Positions 53,668-62,677 of a stretch of DNA of 64,000 bases are shown here, in pieces (position 1 is the first letter of the stretch; every line of letters starts with the position of its first letter). Source of the DNA: Helicobacter macacae MIT 99-5501 (GTDB lineage: Bacteria > Campylobacterota > Campylobacteria > Campylobacterales > Helicobacteraceae); NCBI RefSeq assembly GCF_000507845.1, contig NZ_KI669454.1:62001-126000 (forward strand). The letters are read 5' to 3'. Made by a program: the position numbers and the translations under genes. The notes under the pieces are model-generated. The model was not told the DNA's origin and made no database searches. It saw only the letters and a program-made list of their open reading frames with translations.

Positions 53668-54603
53668 TTGAAAAAATATATCGCCCTGCGCCTGCTTTCC
53701 ACTATCCCTATCGTGCTTGTTACTTCGTTTGTGATTTTTGTGCTTTTGCGCGTTTGTGGGAGCGACCCTGTGGCGAGCTACTTGCTAAACTCCCAGCTTC
53801 CTGCCACGCCAGAGATTATCGCGCAGCTTCGTGCGGAGTTTGGGCTTGATAAGCCGATTTTGCAGCAGTATGCCGCGTGGCTAGGGGGCGCGATAAAGCT
53901 AGATTTTGGCACTAGCTATATGAGCGGACGGGCGGTGGCTAGCGACTTTGCGGAGTTTTTGCCCGTGAGTGCGGCACTTATCGCGTGTGGGCTTGGTATC
54001 GTTTGTCTTGGCTCGGTGGTGCTAGGAATCCTAAGTGCGAGGTTTGCAAACACCGCGCTAGATTTCATAATCCGCGCGTTTTGCTTCATCGGCGTGTCTA
54101 TGCCCAATTTTTGGCTTGCGTTTTTGCTTATGCTTTTTTTTAGCTTGCACTTGGGGTGGCTAGCCCCGCTTGGGCTTGAGGAGGGGGCTAGGAGCTTTAT
54201 CCTCCCTGCGATAAGCATCTCGCTAATGTCGCTTTGCATAAACACGCGCCTTGTGCGGGCAAATATGCTCGAAGTGGCTAAAGAGCGACATATCCTCTAT
54301 GCGAGGCTTCGCGGGCTTCCTAGTGGCGTTATCACTATTAAGCATATTTTTTATAACGCCTCGCTTCCCATCATCACGGCTATGGGTATGCACTTAGGCG
54401 AGCTGCTAGGCGCGGCACTCGTGGTGGAGAATATCTATGCCCTGCCCGGTATCGGGCTGTATGCTATCCAAGCTATCGCAAACCACGACTACCCCGTGAT
54501 AGAGTGCTTTTTTGTGCTTATGTGCGTGGTGTTTGTGCTAAGCAACGCACTTATCGACATCATCTACGCGCTACTAGACCCAAGACTTGCTAGGGAGAGG
54601 TAA
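53668..54603 (+). CDS. Nickel/peptide ABC transporter permease (NikB/DppB type)
   Basis: 311 residues with six membrane segments. N-terminal MKKYIALRLLSTIPIVLVTSFVIFVLLRVCGSDPV, FGLDKPILQQYAAWLGGAIKLDFGTSY, FCFIGVSMPNFWLAFLLMLFFSL, and the ATPase-contacting loop KERHILYARLRGLPSGVITIKHIFYNASLPII identify the DppB/NikB family. The C-terminus ends in NALIDIIYALLDPRL. The start is TTG 53668 with AAAAGGAG upstream. It should pair with the second permease at 58969, from which a reverse-strand restriction gene separates it, and with the binding protein at 44977, likewise separated. Confidence 0.9.
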   Translation: MKKYIALRLLSTIPIVLVTSFVIFVLLRVCGSDPVASYLLNSQLPATPEIIAQLRAEFGLDKPILQQYAAWLGGAIKLDFGTSYMSGRAVASDFAEFLPVSAALIACGLGIVCLGSVVLGILSARFANTALDFIIRAFCFIGVSMPNFWLAFLLMLFFSLHLGWLAPLGLEEGARSFILPAISISLMSLCINTRLVRANMLEVAKERHILYARLRGLPSGVITIKHIFYNASLPIITAMGMHLGELLGAALVVENIYALPGIGLYAIQAIANHDYPVIECFFVLMCVVFVLSNALIDIIYALLDPRLARER

Positions 54604-54653
54604 GGGGGCGGTGGTTTTTGCTGTTTTTGGGCTTTTATAATCTTGTTGTTTCT

Positions 54654-54791
54654 TTGTCATTTTGAACATTCGCAAAAATGCGAAAAAATCTCTATGTGGC
54701 TTTTGTCATTCTTGGTTTTCGTAAGAAAACGAAGAATCCACTAAATCTATGCCCTTTGAGATACTTCGGGCTTTGCCCTCAGTATGACAAG
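54654..54791. repeat. Cluster of dispersed-repeat units in a convergent gap
   Basis: Three units lie side by side. TTGTCATTTTGAACATTCGC is at 54654. TTGTCATTCTTGGTTTTCG followed by GAAAACGAAGAATCCA is at 54703-54740. The minus-strand unit CTTGTCATACTGAGGGCAAA plus GCCCGAAGTATCTC is at 54791-54758. The last closely matches the translated block encoding CHTEALAEVSQ in the glycosyltransferase and ABC ATPase. The rest of the gap 54604-54937 has no gene. Confidence 0.75.
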
Positions 54792-54937
54792 ATAAAGTGT
54801 TGTATGTCAAAAGTGGAAAGCGTTATGACAAGGTGGAGTGTCAAGTGATAAAAAAACCTTAATTATGGCAAGAAGTGGTGTGTCAGTATGACAAAATAGT
54901 ATGCTTTGGTTTGTGAGTCTTAATTTGCCTTAGTTTT

Positions 54938-56734
54938 TTAGTCTTTGGAATTTGTGCGGAATTCTAGCTCGTAGTTTATGATAAACTCCATTTCCTCCGT
55001 GCTTAAGCCATAGAGTGGGCAAATGAGCCTATCGATTTCATCTATGATATGTTTTGATTTTCTTATTTTGTAGGTTTTCACGCCGTTGCTATAATCGTGG
55101 TTTTTCTCAATATCTTTTTCGTATTTGCTACCTAGCTTTTCCAATAGCTTGATTTGTTCATTGCTAAATTTTGGTATAGGGAATCTCTCAAACTCGTAAA
55201 TATAACTATCTCTATTGTTTGAATAAGCATTTCTAAACCAATAAAAAAGTGTGCTTGAAAGAATCGCTACAATAGCCTTAGAATTTATCGCGCTAAAGTT
55301 TGACTCGGTAGTTGATTTTATCGTTGAATAGCTTGTGTATAAATCGTAATATCCACCGCCTGTATTTCTAAAATACACCTTTTGTTTTCCACTCATAAGT
55401 TTCTTAAGCGTTTGTTTTTGGGCATAAACTTTTTGCATTATATCTTTTTCAATCGGCAATCCTATTTTGCAAAACGCTCCGTCTTGGACAAAATCAAGCG
55501 AATTTACAAAACTCATATCTTTCATAACATTTTCTATTGATTGGTTTGAGTATCGCCTATTTACTTTTGTCGTCATTAGATTTTTTGTCTTTGAAAATGT
55601 TTTTGTGCAACTTATGATAGAGGTTCTTTGCTCGGCGTGAGGAAATATTTTAACAGGGCGATGTCCATAGCTACTTACTTTTATAAACTCGCAATTTTCT
55701 AAAAGCATTTTATGCAAATCAATGTTTGATTTACTGCTTGTTATGGTAATTGGCACAATATAGCCAAGATTGCGATTTTGCGCTAGCAGAGTAAAGCCCT
55801 TTTCGATAAATAGCTTGTAAGTATCGCCCGTATCGGCGTATAGATAGCGTTTTTGTTTTTTGCAAAAGTCTTTTTGCTCCTTGCTAAGTAGATTTCCATA
55901 AGGCGGATTGCCGATGATTAAGTCAAACCCCATAAAATCGCCATTTGCGTCTAATACTTCGGGGAATTCAAATCGCCATTCAAAGTATTCTTTTGCTTGT
56001 GTTTTGATAGTTTCATAAGATTTCATAGACTCTACTAGGGCGATGAAGTCTTTTTCTGCAAATCCGCGCGGGTCATCTTGCTTGGGAATATCAAGGGTTT
56101 TGTGAAACTCAAATGCCTTAAACAAGTAGTCATTGAGCTTTTCTATCCATTCTTGTAGCTCTTTTTTGTTGGCATTTGGCACTTTTGCGTTATCCACTCC
56201 ATTATAACCATAAGTCTTTAGATAGCTTGCAAAAATGCTTTTAAATTCTCGATATGTCGGGTGGGTTTTGACAAAGAGATTGAGTATGAAGCCTTTGGCA
56301 GAATTTATCTCACTCTTTAGTGAAGCCCTCAAATCATCGTCTTTTTCGTCTTTGTAGGCATTTGTCGCTTTTTTGTATTTCTCTATTTCTCTGGGGAGTT
56401 TGACTTTTAGGTCGTTTAGAATCGCTTTTATTTCAAGGGCGTTTATTTTGTGTCCCTCACCGCCTGATAATAGTGTGGCGTTGTCTTTGCTAAGCAGGTC
56501 TTTAAGCTGTGCTTCTAGCTTGTCTTTGCTGATGTTTAGCTCAATGTTTGAGATAAGGCTATTGCCACACTTTATGTTTATGTCGATATTTGGCAGGGTT
56601 TGCATTTGATGAATGCTTGAATCAAGATTTTTTGTGTAGCCTTTGTCATTTGGCAGTAGATAGTAGCTGTTTTTAAGCAATTCAATCCAAAGTCGCAATT
56701 TGCAGATTTCTACGGAATTTGGATTTATATCCAC
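54938..56734 (-). CDS. Type IIG restriction-modification enzyme 2, C-terminal part (frame broken)
   Basis: 598 residues. The first Met lies inside the motif VDINPNSVEICKLRLWIELL that normally sits well inside Eco57I-type methylases, so this is not a natural start. LIIGNPPYGNLLSKEQKDFC is the catalytic N6-adenine motif IV (about residue 276 here). DFVQDGAFCKIGLP and FERFPIPKFSNEQIKLLEKL belong to the recognition domain. The upstream part is the overlapping frame ending at 56682. The two join if the A8 run on the minus strand (56769-56762) loses one base, reading LKKSIIENNLFGVDINPN. Confidence 0.8.
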   Translation of the reverse strand: MDINPNSVEICKLRLWIELLKNSYYLLPNDKGYTKNLDSSIHQMQTLPNIDINIKCGNSLISNIELNISKDKLEAQLKDLLSKDNATLLSGGEGHKINALEIKAILNDLKVKLPREIEKYKKATNAYKDEKDDDLRASLKSEINSAKGFILNLFVKTHPTYREFKSIFASYLKTYGYNGVDNAKVPNANKKELQEWIEKLNDYLFKAFEFHKTLDIPKQDDPRGFAEKDFIALVESMKSYETIKTQAKEYFEWRFEFPEVLDANGDFMGFDLIIGNPPYGNLLSKEQKDFCKKQKRYLYADTGDTYKLFIEKGFTLLAQNRNLGYIVPITITSSKSNIDLHKMLLENCEFIKVSSYGHRPVKIFPHAEQRTSIISCTKTFSKTKNLMTTKVNRRYSNQSIENVMKDMSFVNSLDFVQDGAFCKIGLPIEKDIMQKVYAQKQTLKKLMSGKQKVYFRNTGGGYYDLYTSYSTIKSTTESNFSAINSKAIVAILSSTLFYWFRNAYSNNRDSYIYEFERFPIPKFSNEQIKLLEKLGSKYEKDIEKNHDYSNGVKTYKIRKSKHIIDEIDRLICPLYGLSTEEMEFIINYELEFRTNSKD

Positions 56735-58670
56735 GCCAAAGAGGTTGTTTTCGATTATGGATTTTTTTTAAGCTAAAAAGTTCTTTTTGGATTTTGTGGC
56801 TTGGCTCAGTTTCGCTTTTGGGTTTAGTGTAGGAAAAATCGCTCAAGTAGAGCTCATCACCGATAATTTGTAGCTTGTTTTTCAAAATCTCATTGCTTAA
56901 AAGCCCCAAATCATAGTGGATTTTAATCATTTGGTTTAGGACAGAAACGAGGAAATGCCCGCTTCCCACCGCAGGGTCGCAAATAAGCGTGGTTTTTAGA
57001 AAATCTTTGTATTTTTGCTTTATGCTCTCTCTATCGCGACTTTGCCTCATTTCTCTTGTGATTTCAGACTCTATGTCGGCTATATTTTTGCACTGCCACT
57101 GCGGGTTTGCTTCGTTAAATTTGCGCAAAATGACTTGCTCTAGATTTTCCTCACACATATAGCTTGTAATCGCACTTGGCGTGTAAAAACTCCCGTCTTT
57201 ATAAGCGTTTATGCGCTCAAAGACATTGCCTAGCACGCTTGCATTTATCAGCGTATCGGCTTCGTATTCTTCCCCACTACCGAAGTCATATCTATCCAAA
57301 AAGTCCAAAAGATAGCGCAAAAGCGGGATTTTATTTTGCACTTGGTGCTTTTGCCTTTTGTTGTATTCTTTGTAGGGGAGGAGTTCTTTATCGTTGCTTA
57401 GGGTTTGTATGCGGATAAGTTTGTGCTCTATTTGGCTTGGATTGAACAGCGATGAGTTGAGGTAGGGGAGATGAAAAAATGGCGAATCTTTATCGCGCTC
57501 ATCGTGAGGCTTGGCAAATACCTTGAAAAATAGATTTTCTAGCGTTTGAAAATCTTGTATGTTTTTGGTGTTTAGAAACCTAGCGTTTGCTTTGCGGGAT
57601 TCTTTGCCAGAAGTGGTTGGGCTAAAGCGAATGAGATTTGCCTCGATGAGTTTAAGAAAGAGGATTCTATTTAACCAAACGATGATAAGTGAGATAATGT
57701 TTTCTTGGGTTTTGTCCTCTTGGTGTGGTATGTTTTCATAGATATTTTCATACAACGCGCCACTTACATTGTTGGGGATAATTTTGTTTGTTTCTTTGTT
57801 GTCTTTTGTTTTTTCTACTTCTAAGCCAAGAATGTAGAGCAACTCTTTATAAAACGCTTCGTTAATCTCGCTTTTGTGGATATATTTATCAAGCAAAAAT
57901 TCAGGCGCAAATGCTTTGAAAAAGGGCTTAATATTGCATTTATCATCTTTTAGGTGTTGCAGATTTAGTAGTAGGGGCTTAAGCTGTGCGCTGAAATTCT
58001 CGCTACCAAAATATTGCTTAAGCTCGGCATAAAAATCTTTGTTGCGCTTTTGGGATTCTTGGTCTAAATCGTTTTTGATTAAGGATTTGTATCGCTCATA
58101 AAAGCCCTTGATATAGTCATTTTGATAAAAATATTTTTCAAATTCTGCTTCATCAAAAAAGAAAAACTCATAAAAATCTGTGATGATGATATATTTCACT
58201 TCAGATCGTTTGTGTAGCTCTTTGGCTCGCTCCTTTTCTCGCAGATAATACAAAACGCACTCGTGCAAGGCAGTTGTGTTGGCATTATTTGCGCTTATCA
58301 TTTCGCTACTTTTGGGCTTTTTGGCTTCAAGTATGCACGCGACATTCTCATCTTTTTTAAGCACAAAATCCACACTTCCCGCCACGCTACCAAAGTAATT
58401 TTGCTTATACCCTGCTTCAAACTCATCGCTTTGGTAATGGCTTAGCTTAAATGCTCTAAGTTTGCCAAAAAGCTCATCTATGAGGGTGTCTTTTAGTATG
58501 TCTGGCTCATCTTTGTGCAAGACTTGCTCTAGTTTTGGGAGATAGTGCTTTGTTATAAGTTCTTTGAAAGATTGTTGCTGCTGCTCGGGGATTTTTGAAT
58601 TATAATACAGCTCGCCACCAAGAAAACTTTGGACTTCTTGTGGGCTTAGTCTAGGATTTATTTGCAACAT
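56682..58670 (-). CDS. Type IIG restriction-modification enzyme 2, nuclease and SAM-binding part (frame broken)
   Basis: 662 residues from ATG 58670 (AAAGGGCGC upstream). VDFVLKKDENVACILEAKKPK gives a PD-(D/E)xK nuclease pattern (Asp, Glu-x-Lys). GSFYTPSAITSYMCEENLEQ and LICDPAVGSGHFLVSVLNQM (SAM motif I, about residue 565) follow. After LFSLKK the frame passes an A8 run and ends in a nonsensical tail at 56682, while the true continuation lies in the overlapping frame. Together they would make about 1,240 residues. It is coded against the surrounding transporter genes and separates the two permeases. Confidence 0.8.
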   Translation of the reverse strand: MLQINPRLSPQEVQSFLGGELYYNSKIPEQQQQSFKELITKHYLPKLEQVLHKDEPDILKDTLIDELFGKLRAFKLSHYQSDEFEAGYKQNYFGSVAGSVDFVLKKDENVACILEAKKPKSSEMISANNANTTALHECVLYYLREKERAKELHKRSEVKYIIITDFYEFFFFDEAEFEKYFYQNDYIKGFYERYKSLIKNDLDQESQKRNKDFYAELKQYFGSENFSAQLKPLLLNLQHLKDDKCNIKPFFKAFAPEFLLDKYIHKSEINEAFYKELLYILGLEVEKTKDNKETNKIIPNNVSGALYENIYENIPHQEDKTQENIISLIIVWLNRILFLKLIEANLIRFSPTTSGKESRKANARFLNTKNIQDFQTLENLFFKVFAKPHDERDKDSPFFHLPYLNSSLFNPSQIEHKLIRIQTLSNDKELLPYKEYNKRQKHQVQNKIPLLRYLLDFLDRYDFGSGEEYEADTLINASVLGNVFERINAYKDGSFYTPSAITSYMCEENLEQVILRKFNEANPQWQCKNIADIESEITREMRQSRDRESIKQKYKDFLKTTLICDPAVGSGHFLVSVLNQMIKIHYDLGLLSNEILKNKLQIIGDELYLSDFSYTKPKSETEPSHKIQKELFSLKKIHNRKQPLWRGYKSKFRRNLQIATLD
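56762..56769 (-). repeat. A8 tract at the frameshift of restriction enzyme 2
   Basis: Eight A on the coding strand; seven would restore the frame. It is shorter than the G/C tracts in this window, so it may be a slippery site, a fixed mutation or a sequencing error. Confidence 0.6.
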
Positions 58671-58968
58671 TTTTTGCGCCCTTTTGTCAAGTTTTGCGCA
58701 TTATAGCATTATTTTGTATGCTTTATTGGCTTTATGAGAGTTTGCTTTTTGCGTGTGGTTATGGCGGGTGAGCTTAGATGAGGTGGTGGGGTATTGTGGC
58801 TTAGGTAAAGTGATTTATTGTGGGGTGATTTTGCGGAGGCGTTGCTGTGGTGTGTTTTGATTTTGTGATTTTTGTATAGTAAAATGATGATTTTGTTTTG
58901 CAAAATTTGGCTCTAAATATGGCAAATAAACTCCCAAAAGCACAAACAAAGGCAATAAAAGGCAAGAA

Positions 58969-60027
58969 ATGATACAACCAAACACACCGCAATCTAGCAC
59001 ACAAAGCACAAATCCCCCCGATAGTCCCAACAGCCCACATAGTCAAAAGGCTACACCCACACAAAATAAGCCCACAAATCCCACGCCACGCAAATCCTCG
59101 CAAAGCAAAATCGTGCAAGACAAAATCCCACCCAAAGCCACAAAAACCACACAAACTATGCTCCCCAAAACGCAAGCTAAAGCCACGACAAAAACAAATC
59201 ACACCAAAGTAAAGCGGCTTAGCCTGCTTGGCAAATGCGCGTTTTTCGCGCTCGCAGTTATCGTGCTTGGTGCGGTGTTTTTGCCATTTTTTGCGCCTTA
59301 TTCGCCTGATTTTATGGATTTGGATAGCATACTCTCTCCCGCCTCAAGTGCGCATATTCTGGGCACTGACCATTTGGGGAGGGATATTTATACGCGGCTT
59401 ATTTTTGGTGCTAGGCTCTCACTTGGCTCGGTGGCGATTATCCTAGCACTTGTGCTAGCACTTGGCATCGGTATCGGCTCGGCTTGCGCGCTCTATGGTG
59501 GGCGCGTAGATAGTGTGGTTATGCGGGTGTGTGATATGTTTTTGTCTATGCCTACGGCGGTTTTGTCCCTGCTTTTTATCGCTGCTCTTGGCGTGGGGCT
59601 AGCAAATGTCATCATCGCCATCGCGCTTACGCACTGGGCGTGGTATGCCCGCCTTGTGCACTCACTTTGCTTAAGCCTAAAAAGCAAGGAGTTTGTGGCA
59701 CTTTTCGCCGTGCAGGGGGCGAGCAAATGGCAAAGCTACAAGGCAAATATGCTTACTCCCATAGCGAGCCAATGCCTAGTGCTTGCCACAATGGATATAG
59801 GGCATTTTATGCTGCATATCGCGGGGCTGTCCTTTCTAGGGCTTGGCGTGCAAGCACCGCAGGCAGAATGGGGCGTAATGCTAAGCGAGGGCAAGGAGTA
59901 TATGTGGAGCAATGCCGAGCTGCTGCTCTATCCCGGGCTAGCACTCTTTGTGTGCGTGGCGGTGTGCAATGTGCTGGGTGATAGCTTGAGGGATTACTTT
60001 GATGTGAATGTGTGGGAATCAAAATGA
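58969..60027 (+). CDS. Nickel/peptide ABC transporter permease (NikC/DppC type)
   Basis: 352 residues. A cytosolic N-terminus of about 85 residues is low complexity (Thr, Pro, Lys, Ser, Gln), unlike the usual short one. The DppC/NikC core follows: FFALAVIVLGAVFLPFFAPYSPDFMDL, HILGTDHLGRDIYTRLIFGARLSL, VIIAIALTHWAWYARLVHSL, and the signature HIAGLSFLGLGVQAPQAEWGVMLSEG. AAAAGGCAAGAA precedes the ATG. It overlaps the ATPase gene by 4 bases (ATGA), so they are co-translated. Partner permease is at 53668. Confidence 0.92.
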   Translation: MIQPNTPQSSTQSTNPPDSPNSPHSQKATPTQNKPTNPTPRKSSQSKIVQDKIPPKATKTTQTMLPKTQAKATTKTNHTKVKRLSLLGKCAFFALAVIVLGAVFLPFFAPYSPDFMDLDSILSPASSAHILGTDHLGRDIYTRLIFGARLSLGSVAIILALVLALGIGIGSACALYGGRVDSVVMRVCDMFLSMPTAVLSLLFIAALGVGLANVIIAIALTHWAWYARLVHSLCLSLKSKEFVALFAVQGASKWQSYKANMLTPIASQCLVLATMDIGHFMLHIAGLSFLGLGVQAPQAEWGVMLSEGKEYMWSNAELLLYPGLALFVCVAVCNVLGDSLRDYFDVNVWESK

Positions 60028-62402
60028 GAAAATCTAATAACTGCGCGGTGCGAAGTGAGAGTGCGACTAAGGGTGCAAATTCGCCCAAAAGCCTAGAGTT
60101 GCGCAATCTCTGCATAGCAAATGGCGATAGGATTTTGCTAGAGGGTGTGGGGTTTGAGATAGTCGCGGGGCAGACTACCGCGCTTATTGGTGCTAGCGGT
60201 TCTGGCAAATCCCTAAGTGCGCTCGCCCTGCAAGGAATCATAGCGCGAAACCTTAGGCGCATAAGTGGCGAGGTGCTACTAGATGGGCGTGTGCTAAATG
60301 AGCGCGAGATAGCGCAGGGGCGCGGGAAGCTCTACTCAAGTATCTTGCAAAATCCGCGCACTTGCTTCAATCCGCTTCTAAGCCTAAAATCCCACATAAA
60401 AGAGAGCCTAAACGCGCTAGGCAGGGAGTATGTGAGCGATGAGGTGGAGTCTGCCCTGCGCGAGGTGGGGCTAGAGAGTAGCGCACTTTTCCACTATCCG
60501 CACGAGCTAAGCGGGGGAATGCTGCAAAGGGCGATGATAGCTATCTCGCTACTTAGCGGGGCGCGATATATCATCGCTGATGAGGCGACTACGGACTTGG
60601 ATATGGTGGTGGAGAGGAGGATTTTGGAACTACTAAAGAGGCTGCAAAAAGCGCGAGGACTAGGCGTGCTGCTGATAAGCCACGATAAGAAAGTAGTAGA
60701 GTTTATGAGCGATAGGGTGTGTAGGATTGAGCGGGGGAGAATGTGTGGGAGTGGGGGCAATTTGTCTGCGGGTATCCATTTGGCAAATCCCTCCGCCCCG
60801 CTTCACTGCGGCGCACACTTAAGTGCGCCTCATTCGCAAGGCGAAGCGATTTACCAAAGCAACACCTCACATACTTCGATTGTGGCGGGGGATGGTGGGC
60901 AGAATTTGCAAAAAAACACAATCTCTTGTCATACTGAGGCTTTAGCCGAAGTATCTCAAAAAAGCAAATCTAGTGAAGCCTCTTTGGAAAGCGAAGATTC
61001 TTTAGAAAGCAAACACGGCACGGATTTTTTGGAAGCCAAAAATAAGAGATATTTCACTAACACTCAATATGACGAAATTATTTGTTGCAATAGCGGAAAC
61101 AAGGAGAGCGAAACTGCTAATGGAAATAAAGGGGACGGAAATAACACGCATTCTAGCCCCTCTGTGCGGGGGCTACACTCTTCCCCCTCCCTTGCGGAGG
61201 GGGTTAGGGGGTGGGTAAAATCCTGTGATAACAAGCAAAACGCACTCATCGCGCATAATGTAAGCAAATCTTTTTCGCGCTACACACTCTTTGGCAAGAG
61301 AGAAAAGCGCGTGCTGTCCTCCGTGTCTTTGCGCGTGGGGGAGAGGGAGCGTGTGGCACTGCTAGGCAAAAGTGGCTCGGGCAAAAGCACGCTAGCAAAG
61401 ATTTTAAGCGGGCTAGAGGGCGTGGATTTTATGCCAAATACGCCTAAAAATGACAGCGCGAAATCTGCAAAATCTAGTGCGAAGTGTGAAGCCAAAACTC
61501 ACGGTCTGCATAATGAAGATTCAGAATTTAAAGCAGATTTTGGTGGGGTTGCCCGTGAGTTTAGACAGAATTTTGGCAAGGAGTTTAGCGGGGGTTTGAG
61601 TGCGGATTGTTGCGCGGGACTAGGTGGAGAATTTAGCGCGGATTTGCGCGGTGGGGTGTATCTCAATGGCAAAGAGATTTGGCACACAAAGCCTCGATTT
61701 GCGCGGACAAAAAACACAGGGCGGAAAAACACAGGGCTGGAAAATGCGAGCGTAAAAAATGCGTGGATAGAAAATCCTAAAAATCTGCTGGCAAAGATTT
61801 TTAGCCCGATAAACGCGAGCACAAATAACGCCGATAAAAGCGAGCAAAGCAACGCGATTAACCTCTCAAACCTCGCACAGCGTAGGGAGTTTTATAAGCA
61901 AGTGCAAATCCTTTTCCAAGACCCGATAGGCTCGCTAAATCCGCGCCTAAAATTGCGCGAGTCGCTATGCGTGCCACTGCGCTACTTGCTAGGCTTGCAA
62001 GATAGGCAGGCACAAGAATCGCGGATTTTGCCTTTGCTAGCGCGTCTAGGGCTAGATGAGGGACTGCTAGAGGCTTATCCTGCTATGCTTTCTGGCGGGC
62101 AGGCGGCGAGATTTTGCCTAGCGCGTGCGCTGCTAGCGCGTCCCAAATACATCATACTTGATGAGAGCACTTCTAGCCTAGATGAGCGCGTGGAGGGCGA
62201 GATACTCGCACTTCTAAAAGAGCTGCAAGAGGAGGAGGGGCTAGGTGTGTTGCTTATCACACATAGTGCGAGGCTTGCGAGGAAGTTTTGTGAGAAAATC
62301 TACATAATGGAGTGCGGGGAAATCATCGAGGAAGTGCATAGTAGCGGGGCTTTTAGGAGTGATTTTGGGGCACAGCTTGATAGGCTTAGTGGGTTTGTGT
62401 AA
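60024..62402 (+). CDS. Fused double ATPase of the nickel/peptide ABC transporter, with translated repeat in the linker
   Basis: 792 residues from ATG 60024 (ATGA overlap with the permease). Domain 1 (about 1-240) has ALIGASGSGKSLSA, HELSGGMLQRAMIAISLL and YIIADEATTDLD. Domain 2 (about 405-792) has ALLGKSGSGKSTLAK, LSGGQAARFCLARALLARP and YIILDESTSSLDERVEGE, plus LFQDPIGSLNPRL. It thus corresponds to NikD-NikE or DppD-DppF in one chain. The linker is replaced by about 155 residues encoded by the dispersed repeat 60751-61217. A second hydrophilic insertion of roughly 130 residues (61430-61860) sits between Walker A and the Q-loop of domain 2. All ATPase motifs remain, so the protein may still work. 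Confidence 0.88.
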   Translation: MRKSNNCAVRSESATKGANSPKSLELRNLCIANGDRILLEGVGFEIVAGQTTALIGASGSGKSLSALALQGIIARNLRRISGEVLLDGRVLNEREIAQGRGKLYSSILQNPRTCFNPLLSLKSHIKESLNALGREYVSDEVESALREVGLESSALFHYPHELSGGMLQRAMIAISLLSGARYIIADEATTDLDMVVERRILELLKRLQKARGLGVLLISHDKKVVEFMSDRVCRIERGRMCGSGGNLSAGIHLANPSAPLHCGAHLSAPHSQGEAIYQSNTSHTSIVAGDGGQNLQKNTISCHTEALAEVSQKSKSSEASLESEDSLESKHGTDFLEAKNKRYFTNTQYDEIICCNSGNKESETANGNKGDGNNTHSSPSVRGLHSSPSLAEGVRGWVKSCDNKQNALIAHNVSKSFSRYTLFGKREKRVLSSVSLRVGERERVALLGKSGSGKSTLAKILSGLEGVDFMPNTPKNDSAKSAKSSAKCEAKTHGLHNEDSEFKADFGGVAREFRQNFGKEFSGGLSADCCAGLGGEFSADLRGGVYLNGKEIWHTKPRFARTKNTGRKNTGLENASVKNAWIENPKNLLAKIFSPINASTNNADKSEQSNAINLSNLAQRREFYKQVQILFQDPIGSLNPRLKLRESLCVPLRYLLGLQDRQAQESRILPLLARLGLDEGLLEAYPAMLSGGQAARFCLARALLARPKYIILDESTSSLDERVEGEILALLKELQEEEGLGVLLITHSARLARKFCEKIYIMECGEIIEEVHSSGAFRSDFGAQLDRLSGFV
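60751..61217 (+). repeat. Translated dispersed repeat, copy 2
   Basis: Aligns with 571-1043 from the block GGGGGCAATTTG and TGCGGGTATCCATTTG to TTAGGGGGTGGGTA, in the same reading phase. A stretch of about 70 bases starting GGGCAGAATTTGCAAAAAAA at 60897 is identical to the one at 755. It includes the unit TTGTCATACTGAGGCTTTAG linked to CGAAGTATCTCAAAAAA, which is related to the intergenic palindromes. Confidence 0.88.
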
Positions 62403-62545
62403 GCGGGACTTGAAGTATAGAATTTAAAGGCAAGGCTTTGAAGTGCAAAATCGCTTTAAGTGCGAAAAAATCGCGTAAAAATTGCTTTGAGTGCGAAAAT
62501 CAACCACCCCAAAACAATCAGCCTTAAGAAATCAGCCAAAACCCA

Positions 62546-62677
62546 CTAAAAATCAGCTTTTTTAGAATCGGTGTCTTTTGGCTTTGGCATTCCTGTGGGG
62601 AACGCGAATGTTTTGACAATGATAGCAGACATAATCGCAAACATTGCAAGGCAAAACCATAGTGAAAAGGTTACCAT
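62546..62677 (-). CDS. Tiny single-span membrane protein (43 residues)
   Basis: An excellent ribosome site AAAGGAGGACTA stands directly before the ATG, and the ATG overlaps the stop of the upstream gene (TAATG). The peptide begins MVTFSLWFCLAMFAIMSAII, one membrane helix, then KTFAFPTGMPKPKDTDSKKADF, a short polar tail. It probably acts with the two-helix protein encoded just upstream. Function unknown. It converges on the ABC ATPase gene. Confidence 0.7.
   Translation of the reverse strand: MVTFSLWFCLAMFAIMSAIIVKTFAFPTGMPKPKDTDSKKADF

Noticed and set aside
32012..54791. Spaced repeats considered as a CRISPR array
   Set aside because: Units are palindromic, scattered over 22 kb and without regular unique spacers; no cas operon near.
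60012..60023. Earlier GTG start for the fused ATPase
   Set aside because: ATG 60024 gives the typical ATGA overlap with the permease gene; the GTG adds only four residues.
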